The notes under the pieces are model-generated. The model was not told where the DNA came from. It made no database searches and saw nothing but the letters and a program-made list of their open reading frames with translations. A DNA stretch of 64,000 bases from Hippophae tibetana (taxonomy: Eukaryota > Streptophyta > Magnoliopsida > Rosales > Elaeagnaceae), in contig CM072801.1 in the NCBI GenBank assembly GCA_037013495.1, forward strand, positions 75,377,816 through 75,441,815, in the 5' to 3' direction. How positions within the stretch are numbered: the stretch's first letter is position 1; each line of letters opens with the position of its first letter. The position numbers and the translations under genes were made by a program. Positions 28,801-41,477 of the stretch are shown in pieces.

Positions 28801-30417
28801 ATTTTATAATTGTAATTTCGATACACGAATTAAAATTAATAATATTTTAAAGTGGTAACCCCAATTAATCCCTTTAGTTTATTGAAACGATGAACTGTAG
28901 TAGGTCTCTTGTTTTTCTCAAGAACAAAGACTGGTCAAACTCAAAAAACAAAGAAAAGTAAAATATACTAACATTTTAAAGAAAACTTAGAAATGAATTC
29001 CAAATAGCAAAACAATGACAAATAAGTAGTAAAGTACAAAAGACATGATGGACAAATTTTCGTTCTTTTTTTGGAATATGTCACTTAAGAAAGCAGAAAA
29101 CAAACAAAGAACAAAATGTTTGAAATCTAATATTCAAAAAATAGATATACGAATATAGATACACTGCTTCAGCAACCCAGACTATAATACCAAATGATGT
29201 GGATCCTTTTCGCAGACAGCTTAGAACTCAAAGGAATAAGAAATATTGAATTACCAAGAAAATGGTTAAGAGGTAAAAATTAAAATCTTAAAGAGTTGGA
29301 ACAAAAAACAACGCAGTAAGTTGGGACCATAATTTAAGAAGTCAATGCGTATTGTAAATGACGGAATTTGGGTTCAAAAACATGGGGAACTAAAGTATCG
29401 CTTTGGTGCCGTTTTTAGGTATCCAAACAAGCTTCAATTTGATATTTTATAATTGTAATTTCGATAAACGAATTAAAATTAATAACATTTTAAAGTTGTA
29501 ACCCCAATTAATCCCTTTAGTTTATTGAAACGATGAACTGTAGTAGGTCTCTTGTTTTTCTCAAGAACAAAGACTGGTCAAACTCAAAAAACAAAGAAAA
29601 GTAAAATATACTAACATTTTAAAGAAAACTTAGAAATGAATTCCAAATAGCAAAACAATGACAAATAAGTAGTAAAATAACACAAGACATGATGGACAAA
29701 TTTTCGTTCTTTTTTTGGAATATGTCAATTAAGAAAGCAGAAAACAAACAAAGGACAAAATGTTTGAAATCTAAAATTCAAAAAATAGATATACGAATAT
29801 AGATACACTAGTTTAACAACCCAGACTATAATACCAAATGATGTGGATCCTTTTCGGAGACAGCCAAACAACTTTAGAACTCAAAGGAATAAGAAATATT
29901 GAATTACCAAGAAAATGGTTAAGAGGTAAAAATTAAATTCTTAAAGAGTTGGAACAAAAAACAACGTAGTAAGGTGGGACCAAAATTTAAGAAGTCAATG
30001 CGTATTATAAATGAAGGAATTTGGGTTCAAAAACATGGGGAACTATAATGTCGCTTTGATGCGGTTTTAGGTATCCGAACAAGCTTCAATTAGATATTTT
30101 ATAAGGGGCATTTCGATACACGAATTAAAATTAATAACATTTTAAAGTAGTAAACCCAATTAATCCCTTTAATTTTTTGAAACGATGAAATGTATTGGCT
30201 CTCTTGTTTTTCTCAAGAACAAAGATTGGTCAAACTCAAAAAACAAAGAAAAGTAAAAGATACTAACATTTTAAAGAAAACTTTGAAATGAACTCCAAAG
30301 AGGAAAACAATGACAACAAAGTAGTAAAAAAACACAGAACTTGAGGGACATATCTCCTTTCTTTTTTTGGCATTTGTGGCTTAAGAAAGCAGAAATCAAA
30401 CAAAGGACAAAATGTTT
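25858..30417. repeat. Higher-order repeat, 7-mer of 4560 bp (5-mer with an extra dimer)
   Basis: Monomers start at 25858, 26510, 27164, 27816, 28470, 29122 and 29766. The first two units (652 and 654 bp) are repeated immediately by the next two (652 and 654 bp), and then the order follows the 5-mer at 22604. The pair at 27164-28469 therefore looks like an internal tandem duplication of the first dimer. Similarity to the previous copy is very high by eye; for instance, the opening of unit 25858 differs from 22604 only in GAAATGCTAAAG against GAAATCCTAAAG. Confidence 0.86.
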
Positions 30418-33400
30418 CAAATCTAAAATTCAAAAAATAGATATACGAAGATAGATACACTAATTTCAGCAACCAAGGATGTGAGACTAAATTATATGGA
30501 TCCTTTTCACAAACAACCTAATACCTTAGAACACAAAGTAATAAGAAATATTCAATTACCAAGAAAATGGTTAAGATGTAAAAATTGAAATCCTAAAGAG
30601 TTAGAACAAAAAACAATGCAGTAAGATGGGACCAAAATTTAAGAAGTCATTGCGTATTGTAAATGACGGAATTTGGGTTCAAAAACATGGGGAACTAAAG
30701 TATCGCTTTGCTGCAGTTTTTAGGTATCCAAACAAGCTTCAATTTGATATTTTAAAATTGTAATTTCGATACATGAATTAAAATTAATAACATTTAAAAG
30801 TTGTAACCCCAAATAATCCCTTTAGTTTATTGAAACGATGAACTGTAGTAGGTCTCTTGTTTTTCTCAAGAACAAAACTGGTCAAACTCAAAAAACAAAG
30901 AAAAGTAAAATATACTAACACTTTAAAGAAAACTTAGAAATGAATTCCAAATAGCAAAACAATGACAAATAAGCAGTAAAATAACACAAGACATGATGGA
31001 CAAATTTTCGTTCTTTTTTTGGAATATGTCACTTAAGAAAGCAGAAAACAAACAAAGGGCAAAATGTTTGAAATCTAAAATTCAAAAAATAGATATACGA
31101 ATATAGATACACTACTTCAGCAACCCAGACTATAATACCAAATGATGTGGATCCATTTCGCAGACAGCCTAACAACTTTAGCACTCAAAGGAATAAGAAA
31201 TATTGAATTACCAAGAAAATGGTTAAGAGGTAAAAATTAAAATCTTAAAGAGTTGGAACAAAAAACAACGCAGTAAGGTAGAAGCAAAATTTAAGAAGTC
31301 AATGCGTATTGTAAATGAAGGAATTTGGGTTCAAAAATATGGGGAACTATAATGTCGCTTTGGTGCGGTTTTAGGTATATAAACAAGCTTCAATTAGATA
31401 TTTTATAATAGGCATTTCGATACACGAATTAAAATTAATAACATTTTAAAGTAGTAAGCCCAATTAATCCCTTTAGTTTTTTGAAACGATGAAAAGTATT
31501 AGCTCTCTTTTTTTCTCAAGAACAATGATTGGTCAAACTCAAAAAACAAAGAAAAATAAAAGATACTAACATTTTAAAGAAAACTACGAAATGAACTCCA
31601 AATAGGAAAACAATGACAACAAAGTAGTTAAAAAACACAGGACTTGAGGGACATATCTCTTTTCTTTTTTTGGCATTTGTGGCTTAAGAAAGCAGAAATC
31701 AAACAAAGGACAAAATGTTTCAAATCTAAAATTCAAAAAATAGATATACGAAGATAGATACACTAATTTCAGCAACCAAGGGTGTGAGACTAAATTATAT
31801 GGATCCTTTGCACAAACAACCTAATACCTTAGAACACAAATTAATAAGAAATATTCAATTACCAAGAAAATGGTTAAGATGTAAAAATTGAAATCCTAAA
31901 GAGTTAGAACAAAAAACAATGCAGTAAGGTGGGACCAAAATTTAAGAAGTCAATGCGTATTGTATATGACGGAATTTGGGTTCAAAAACATGGGGAACTA
32001 CAGTATCACTTTGGTGCGGTTTTTAGGTATCCAAACAAGCTTCAATTTGATATTTTATAAATGTAATTTCGATACACGAATTAAAATTAATAACATTTTA
32101 AAGTTGTAACCCCAATTAATCCCTTTAGTTTATTGAAACGATGAACTGTAGTAGGTCTCTTGTTTTTCTCAAGAACAAAGACTGGTCAAACTTAAAAAAC
32201 AAAGAAAAGTAAAATATACTAACATTTTAAAGAAAACTTAGAAATGAATTCCAAATAGCAAAACAATGACAAATAAGTACTAAAGAACAAAAGACATGAT
32301 GGACAAATTTTCGTTCTTTTTTTGGAATATGTCACTTAAGAAATGAGAAACCAAACAAAGAACAAAATGTTTGAAATCTAATATTCAAAAAATAGATATA
32401 CGAATATAGATACACTGCTTCAGCAACCCAGACTATAATACCAAATGATGTGGATCCTTTTCGCAGACAGCTTAGAACTCAAAGGAATAAGAAATATTGA
32501 ATTACCAAGAAAATGGTTAAGAGGTAAAAATTAAAATCTTAAAGAGTTGGAACAAAAAACAATGCAGTAAGTTGGGACCATAATTTAAGAAGTCAATGCG
32601 TATTGTAAATGAAAGAATTTGGGTTCAAAAACATTTGGAACTAAAGTATCGCTTTGGTGCCGTTTTTAGGTATCCAAACAAGCTTCAATTAGATATTTTA
32701 TAATGGGCATTTCGATACACGAATTAAAATTAATAACATTTTAAAGTAGTAAACCCAATTAATCCCTTTAATTTTTTGAAACGATGAAATGTATTAGCTC
32801 TCTTGTTTTTCTCAAGAACAAAGATTGGTCAAACTCAAAAAACAAAGAAAAGTAAAAGATACTAACATTTTAAAAAAAACTTTGAAATGAACTCCAAATA
32901 GGAAAACAATGACAACAAAGTAGTAAAAAAACACAGGACTTGAGGGACATATCTCCTTTCTTTTTTTGGCATTTTATTGGCTTATGAAAGCAGAATTCAA
33001 ACAAAGGACAAAATGTTTCAAATCTAAAATTCAAAAAATAGATATACGAAGATAGATACACTAATTTCAGCAACCAAGGATGTGAGACTAAATTATATGG
33101 ATCCTTTTCACAAACAACCTAATACCTTAGAACACAAAGTAATAAGAAATATTCAATTACCAAGAAAATGGTTAAGATGTAAAAATTGAAATCCTAAAGA
33201 GTTAGAACAAAAAATAATGCAGTAAGGTGGGACCAAAATTTAAGAAGTCAATGCGTATTGTAAATGACGGAATTTGGGTTCAAAAACATGGGGAACTAAA
33301 GTATCGCTTTGGTGCCGTTTTTAGGTATCCAAACAAGCTTCAATTTGATATTTTATAATTGTAATTTCGATACACGAATTAAAATTAATAACATTTTAAA

Positions 33401-34968
33401 ATTGTAACCCCAATTAATCCCTTTAGTTTATTGAAACGATGAACTGTAGTAGGTCTCTTGTTTTTCTCAAGAACAAAGACTGGTCAAACTCAAAAAAAAA
33501 AGAAAAGTAAAATATACTAACATTTTAAAGAAAACTTAGAAATGAATTCCAAATAGCAAAACAATGACAAATAAGTAGTAAAGAACAAAAGACATGATGG
33601 ACAAATTTTCGTTCTTTTTTTGGAATATGTCACTTAAGAAAGCAGAAAACAAACAAAGAACAAAATGTTTGAAATCTAATATTCAAAAAATAGATATACG
33701 AATATAGATACACTGCTTCAGCAACCCAGACTATAATACCAAATGATGTGGATCCTTTTCGCAGACAGCTTAGAACTCAAAGGAATAAGAAATATTGAAT
33801 TACCAAGAAAATGGTTAAGAGGTAAAAATTAAAATCTTAAAGAGTTGGAACAAAAAACAACGCAGTAAGTTGGGACCATAATTTAAGAAGTCAATGCGTA
33901 TTGTAAATGACGGAATTTGGGTTCAAAAACATGGGAAACTAAAGTATCGCTTTGGTGCCGTTTTTAGGTATCCAAACAAGCTTCAATTTGATATTTTATA
34001 ATTGTAATTTCGATAAACGAATTAAAATTAATAACATTTTAAAGTTGTAACCCCAATTAATCCCTTTAGTTTATTGAAACGATGAACTGTAGTAGGTCTC
34101 TTGTTTTTCTCAAGAACAAAGACTGGTCAAACTCAAAAAACAAAGAAAAGTAAAATATACTAACATTTTAAAGAAAACTTAGAAATGAATTCCAAATAGC
34201 AAAACAATGACAAATAAGTAGTAAAATAACACAAGACATGATGGACAAATTTTCGTTCTTTTTTTGGAATATGTCAATTAAGAAAGCAGAAAACAAACAA
34301 AGGACAAAATGTTTGAAATCTAAAATTCAAAAAATAGATATACGAATATAGATACACTAGTTTAACAACCCAGACTATAATACCAAATGATGTGGATCCT
34401 TTTCGGAGACAGCCAAACAACTTTAGAACTCAAAGGAATAAGAAATATTGAATTACCAAGAAAATGGTTAAGAGGTAAAAATTAAAATCTTAAAGAGTTG
34501 GAACAAAAAAAAACGCAGTAAGGTGGGACCAAAATTTAAGAAGTCAATGCGTATTGTAAATGAAGGAATTTGGGTACAAAAACATGGGGAACTATAATGT
34601 CGCTTTGGTGCGGTTTTAGGTATCCGAACAAGCTTCAATTAGATATTTTATAATGGGCATTTCGATACACGAATTAAAATTAATAACATTTTAAAGTAGT
34701 AAACCCAATTAATCCCTTTAATTTTTTGAAACGATGAAATGTATTAGCTCTCTTGTTTTTCTCAAGAACAAAGATTGGTCAAACTCAAAAAACAAAGAAA
34801 AGTAAAAGATACTAACATTTTAAAGAAAACTTTGAAATGAACTCCAAATAGGAAAACAAAGACAACAAAGTAGTAAAAAAACACAGGACTTGAGGGACAT
34901 ATCTCCTTTCTTTTTTTGGCATTTTATTGGCTTAAGAAAGGAGAATTCAAACAAAGGACAAAATGTTT
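30418..34968. repeat. Higher-order repeat, variant 7-mer of 4551 bp
   Basis: Monomers start at 30418, 31070, 31721, 32373 (646 bp), 33019, 33671 (644 bp) and 34315. The second unit (651 bp) has the AGTAGTAAGCCC and GAAAAGTATTAGC marks also found in the trimers near 47331. Unit 32373 is chimeric: its first half is the 644-bp class, and from about 32685 it continues as another B type with ATAATGGGCATTTCG. Unit 31721 shares the private variant AAATGAGAAACCAAAC with a unit 14.3 kb upstream. Confidence 0.82.
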
Positions 34969-37900
34969 CAAATCTAAAATTCAAAAAATAGATATACGAA
35001 GATAGATACACTAATTTCAGCAACCAAGGATGTGAGACTAAATTATATGGATCCTTTTCACAAACAACCTAATACCTTAGAACACAAAGTAATAAGAAAT
35101 ATTCAATTACCAAGAAAATGGTTAAGATGTAAAAATTGAAATCCTAAAGAGTTAGAACAAAAAACAATGCAGTAAGGTGGGACCAAAATTTAAGAAGTCA
35201 ATGCGTATTGTAAATGACGGAATTTGGGTTCAAAAACATGGGGAACTAAAGTATCGCTTTGGTGCCGTTTTTAGGTATCCAAACAAGCTTCAATTTGATA
35301 TTTTATAATTGTAATTTCGATACACGAATTAAAATTAATAACATTTAAAAGTTGTAACCCCAAATAATCCCTTTAGTTTATTGAAACGATGAACTGTAGT
35401 AGGTCTCTTGTTTTTCTCAAGAACAAAACTGGTCAAACTCAAAAAACAATGAAAAGTAAAATATACTAACATTTTAAAGAAAACTTAGAAATGAATTCCA
35501 AATAGCAAAACAATGACAAATAAGCAGTAAAATAACACAAGACATGATGGACAAATTTTCGTTCTTTTTTTGGAATATGTCACTTAAGAAAGCAGAAAAC
35601 AAACAAAGGGCAAAATGTTTGAAATCTAAAATTCAAAAAATAGATATACGAATATAGATACACTACTTCAGCAACCCAGACTATAATACCAAATGATGTG
35701 GATCCATTTCGCAGACAGCCTAACAACTTTAGAACTCAAAGGAATAAGAAATATTGAATTACCAAGAAAATGGTTAAGAGGTAAAAATTAAAATCTTAAA
35801 GAGTTGGAACAAAAAACAACGCAGTAAGGTAGAAGCAAAATTGAAGAAGTCAATGCGTATTGTAAATGAAGGAATTTGGGTTCAAAAATATGGGGAACTA
35901 TAATGTCGCTTTGGTGCGGTTTTAGGTATATAAACAAGCTTCAATTAGATATTTTATAATAGGCATTTCGATACACGAATTAAAATTAATAACATTTTAA
36001 AGTAGTAAACCCAATTAATCCCTTTAATTTTTTGAAACGATGAAATGTATTAGCTCTCTTGTTTTTCTCAAGAACAAAGATTGGTCAAACTCAAAAAACA
36101 AAGAAAAGTAAAAGATACTAACATTTTAAAAAAAACTTTGAAATGAACTCCAAATAGGAAAACAAAGACAACAAAGTAGTAAAAAAACACAGGACTTGAG
36201 GGACATATCTCCTTTCTTTTTTTGGCATTTTATTGGCTTAAGAAAGGAGAATTCAAACAAAGGACAAAATGTTTCAAATCTAAAATTCAAAAAATAGATA
36301 TACGAAGATAGATACACTAATTTCAGCAACCAAGGATGTGAGACTAAATTATATGGATCCTTTTCACAAACAACCTAATACCTTAGAACACAAAGTAATA
36401 AGAAATATTCAATTACCAAGAAAATGGTTAAGATGTAAAAATTGAAATCCTAAAGAGTTAGAACAAAAAACAATGCAGTAAGGTGGGACCAAAATTTAAG
36501 AAGTCAATGCGTATTGTAAATGACGGAATTTGGGTTCAAAAACATGGGGAACTAAAGTATCGCTTTGGTGCCGTTTTTAGGTATCCAAACAAGCTTCAAT
36601 TTGATATTTTATAATTGTAATTTCGATACACGAATTAAAATTAATAATATTTTAAAGTTGTAACCCCAATTAATCCCTTTAGTTTATTGAAACGATGAAC
36701 TGTAGTAGGTCTCTTGTTTTTCTCAAGAACAAAGACTGGTCAAACTCAAAAAACAAAGAAAAGTAAAATATACTAACATTTTAAAGAAAACTTAGAAATG
36801 AATTCCAAATAGCAAAACAATGACAAATAAGTAGTAAAGAACAAAAGACATGATGGACAAATTTTCGTTCTTTTTTTGGAATATGTCACTTAAGAAAGCA
36901 GAAAACAAACAAAGAACAAAATGTTTGAAATCTAATATTCAAAAAATAGATATACGAATATAGATACACTGCTTCAGCAACCCAGACTATAATACCAAAT
37001 GATGTGGATCCTTTTCGCAGACAGCTTAGAACTCAAAGGAATAAGAAATATTGAATTACCAAGAAAATGGTTAAGAGGTAAAAATTAAAATCTTAAAGAG
37101 TTGGAACAAAAAACAACGCAGTAAGTTGGGACCATAATTTAAGAAGTCAATGCGTATTGTAAATGACGGAATTTGGGTTCAAAAACATGGGGAACTAAAG
37201 TATCGCTTTGGTGCCGTTTTTAGGTATCCAAACAAGCTTCAATTTGATATTTTATAATTGTAATTTCGATAAACGAATTAAAATTAATAACATTTTAAAG
37301 TTGTAACCCCAATTAATCCCTTTAGTTTATTGAAACGATGAACTGTAGTAGGTCTCTTGTTTTTCTCAAGAACAAAGACTGGTCAAACTCAAAAAACAAA
37401 GAAAAGTAAAATATACTAACATTTTAAAGAAAACTTAGAAATGAATTCCAAATAGCAAAACAATGACAAATAAGTAGTAAAATAACACAAGACATGATGG
37501 ACAAATTTTCGTTCTTTTTTTGGAATATGTCAATTAAGAAAGCAGAAAACAAACAAAGGACAAAATGTTTGAAATCTAAAATTCAAAAAATAGATATACG
37601 AATATAGATACACTAGTTTAACAACCCAGACTATAATACCAAATGATGTGGATCCTTTTCGCAGACAGCCAAACAACTTTAGAACTCAAAGGAATAAGAA
37701 ATATTGAATTACCAAGAAAATGGTTAAGAGGTAAAAATTAAATTCTTAAAGAGTTGGAACAAAAAACAACGCAGTAAGGTGGGACCAAAATTTAAGAAGT
37801 CAATGCGTATTATAAATGAAGGAATTTGGGTTCAAAAACATGGGGAACTATAATGTCGCTTTGATGCGGTTTTAGGTATCCGAACAAGCTTCAATTAGAT

Positions 37901-38222
37901 ATTTTATAATGGGCATTTTGATACACGAATTAAAATTAATAACATTTTAAAGTAGTAAACCCAATTAATCCCTTTAATTTTTTGAAACGATGAAATGTAT
38001 TAGCTCTCTTGTTTTTCTCAAGAACAAAGATTGGTCAAACTCAAAAAACAAAGAAAAGTAAAAGATACTAACATTTTAAAGAAAACTTTGAAATGAACTC
38101 CAAAGAGGAAAACAATGACAACAAAGTAGTAAAAAAACACAGAACTTGAGGGACATATCTCCTTTCTTTTTTTGGCATTTGTGGCTTAAGAAAGCAGAAA
38201 TCAAACAAAGGACAAAATGTTT
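34969..38222. repeat. Higher-order repeat, 5-mer of 3254 bp
   Basis: Monomers start at 34969 (652), 35621 (654), 36275 (652), 36927 (644) and 37571 (652). Length order and diagnostic variants match the 5-mer at 22604-25857, including GGTATATAAACAAGC in the second unit and GTTTAACAACCC in the fifth. The first half of unit 34969 resembles the class A unit at 28470 (TTTGGTGCCG), so the 5-mer is itself slightly mosaic. Confidence 0.86.
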
Positions 38223-41200
38223 CAAATCTAAAATTCAAAAAATAGATATACGAAGATAGATACACTAATTTCAGCAACCAAGGATGTGAGACTAAATTAT
38301 GTGGATCCTTTTCACAAACAACCTAATACCTTAGAACACAAAGTAATAAGAAATATTCAATTACCAAGAAAATGGTTAAGAGGTAAAAATTAAAATCCTA
38401 AAGAGTTGGAACAAAAAACAATGCAGTAAGATGGGAGCATAATTTAAGAAGTCATTGCGTATTGTAAATGATGGAATTTGGGTTCAAAAACATGGGGAAC
38501 TAAAGTATCGCTTTGCTGCCGTTTTTAGGTATCCAAACAAGCTTCAATTTGATATTTTATAATTGTAATTTCGATAAACGAATTAAAATTAATAACATTT
38601 AAAAGTTGTAACCCCAAATAATCCCTTTAGTTTATTGAAACGATGAACTGTAGTAGGTCTCTTGTTTTTCTCAAGAACAAAACTGGTCAAACTCAAAAAA
38701 CAAAGAAAAGTAAAATATACTAACATTTTAAAGAAAACTTAGAAATGAATTCCAAATAGCAAAACAATGACAAATAAGCAGTAAAATAACACAAGACATG
38801 ATGGACAAATTTTCGTTCTTTTTTTGGAATATGTCACTTAAGAAAGCAGAAAACAAACAAAGGGCAAAATGTTTGAAATCTAAAATTCAAAAAATAGATA
38901 TACGAATATAGATACACTACTTCAGCAACCCAGACTATAATACCAAATGATGTGGATCCATTTCGCAGACAGCCTAACAACTTTAGAACTCAAAGGAATA
39001 AGAAATATTGAATTACCAAGAAAATGGTTAAGAGGTAAAAATTAAAATCTTAAAGAGTTGGAACAAAAAACAACACAGTAAGGTAGAAGCAAAATTGAAG
39101 AAGTCAATGCGTATTGTAAATGAAGGAATTTGGGTTCAAAAATATGGGGAACTATAATGTCGCTTTGGTGCGGTTTTAGGTATATAAACAAGCTTCAATT
39201 AGATATTTTATAATAGGCATTTCGATACACGAATTAAAATTAATAACATTTTAAAGTAGTAAACCCAATTAATCCCTTTAATTTTTTGAAACGATGAAAT
39301 GTATTAGCTCTCTTGTTTTTCTCAAGAACAAAGATTGGTCAAACTCAAAAAACAAAGAAAAGTAAAAGATACTAACATTTTAAAAAAAACTTTGAAATGA
39401 ACTCCAAATAGGAAAACAAAGACAACAAAGTAGTAAAAAAACACAGGACTTGAGGGACATATCTCCTTTCTTTTTTTGGCATTTTATTGGCTTAAGAAAG
39501 GAGAATTCAAACAAAGGACAAAATGTTTCAAATCTAAAATTCAAAAAATAGATATACGAAGATAGATACACTAATTTCAGTAACCAAGGATGTGAGACTA
39601 AATTATATGGATCCTTTTCACAAACAACCTAATACCTTAGAACACAAAGTAATAAGAAATATTCAATTACCAAGAAAATGGTTAAGATGTAAAAATTAAA
39701 ATCTTAAAGAGTTGGAACAAAAAACAACGCAGTAAGTTGGGACCATAATTTAAGAAGTCAATGCGTATTGTAAATGACGGAATTTGGGTTCAAAAACATG
39801 GGGAACTAAAGTATCGCTTTGGTGCCGTTTTTAGGTATCCAAACAAGCTTCAATTTGATATTTTATAATTGTAATTTCGATAAACGAATTAAAATTAATA
39901 ACATTTTAAAGTTGTAACCCCAATTAATCCCTTTAGTTTATTGAAACGATGAACTGTAGTAGGTCTCTTGTTTTTCTCAAGAACAAAGACTGGTCAAACT
40001 CAAAAAACAAAGAAAAGTAAAATATACTAACATTTTAAAGAAAACTTAGAAATGAATTCCAAATAGCAAAACAATGACAAATAAGTAGTAAAATAACACA
40101 AGACATGATGGACAAATTTTCGTTCTTTTTTTGGAATATGTCAATTAAGAAAGCAGAAAACAAACAAAGGACAAAATGTTTGAAATCTAAAATTCAAAAA
40201 ATAGATATACGAATATAGATACACTAGTTTAACAACCCAGACTATAATACCAAATGATGTGGATCCTTTTCGCAGACAGCTTAGAACTCAAAGGAATAAG
40301 AAATATTGAATTACCAAGAAAATGGTTAAGAGGTAAAAATTAAAATCTTAAAGAGTTGGAACAAAAAACAACGCAGTAAGTTGGGACCATAATTTAAGAA
40401 GTCAATGCGTATTGTAAATGACGGAATTTGGGTTCAAAAACATGGGGAACTAAAGTATCGCTTTGGTGCCGTTTTTAGGTATCCAAACAAGCTTCAATTT
40501 GATATTTTATAATTGTAATTTCGATAAACGAATTAAAATTAATAACATTTTAAAGTTGTAACCCCAATTAATCCCTTTAGTTTATTGAAACGATGAACTG
40601 TAGTAGGTCTCTTGTTTTTCTCAAGAACAAAGACTGGTCAAACTCAAAAAACAAAGAAAAGTAAAATATACTAACATTTTAAAGAAAACTTAGAAATGAA
40701 TTCCAAATAGCAAAACAATGACAAATAAGTAGTAAAATAACACAAGACATGATGGACAAATTTTCGTTCTTTTTTTGGAATATGTCAATTAAGAAAGCAG
40801 AAAACAAACAAAGGACAAAATGTTTGAAATCTAAAATTCAAAAAATAGATATACGAATATAGATACACTAGTTTAACAACCCAGACTATAATACCAAATG
40901 ATGTGGATCCTTTTTGCAGACAGCCAAACAACTTTAGAACTCAAAGGAATAAGAAATATTGAATTACCAAGAAAATGGTTAAGAGGTAAAAATTAAATTC
41001 TTAAAGAGTTGGAACAAAAAACAACGCAGTAAGGTGGGACCAAAATTTAAGAAGTCAATGCGTATTATAAATGAAGGAATTTGGGTTCAAAAACATGGGG
41101 AACTATAATGTCGCTTTGATGCGGTTTTAGGTATCCGCACAAGCTTCAATTAGATATTTTATAATGGGCATTTTGATACACGAATTAAAATTAATAACAT

Positions 41201-41477
41201 TTTAAAGTAGTAAACCCAATTAATCCCTTTAATTTTTTGAAACGATGAAATGTATTAGCTCTCTTGTTTTTCTCAAGAAAAAAGATTGGTCAAACTCAAA
41301 AAACAAAGAAAAGTAAAAGATACTAACATTTTAAAGAAAACTTTGAAATCAACTCCAAAGAGGAAAACAATGACAACAAAGTAGTAAAAAAACACAGAAC
41401 TTGAGTGACATATCTCCTTTCTTTTTTTGGCATTTGTGGCTTAAGAAAGCAGAAATCAAACAAAGGACAAAATGTTT
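38223..41477. repeat. Higher-order repeat, 5-mer of 3255 bp with chimeric units
   Basis: Monomers start at 38223 (652), 38875 (654), 39529 (653), 40182 (644) and 40826 (652). Unit 39529 starts as class A but switches after GATGTAAAAATT at about 39698 to the sequence of the 644-bp class (AAAATCTTAAAGAGTTGG...GTTGGGACCATAATTT). Unit 38223 also mixes A and B marks around 38380-38440. These switches suggest gene conversion or exchange between non-equivalent monomers within the higher-order unit. Confidence 0.84.
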
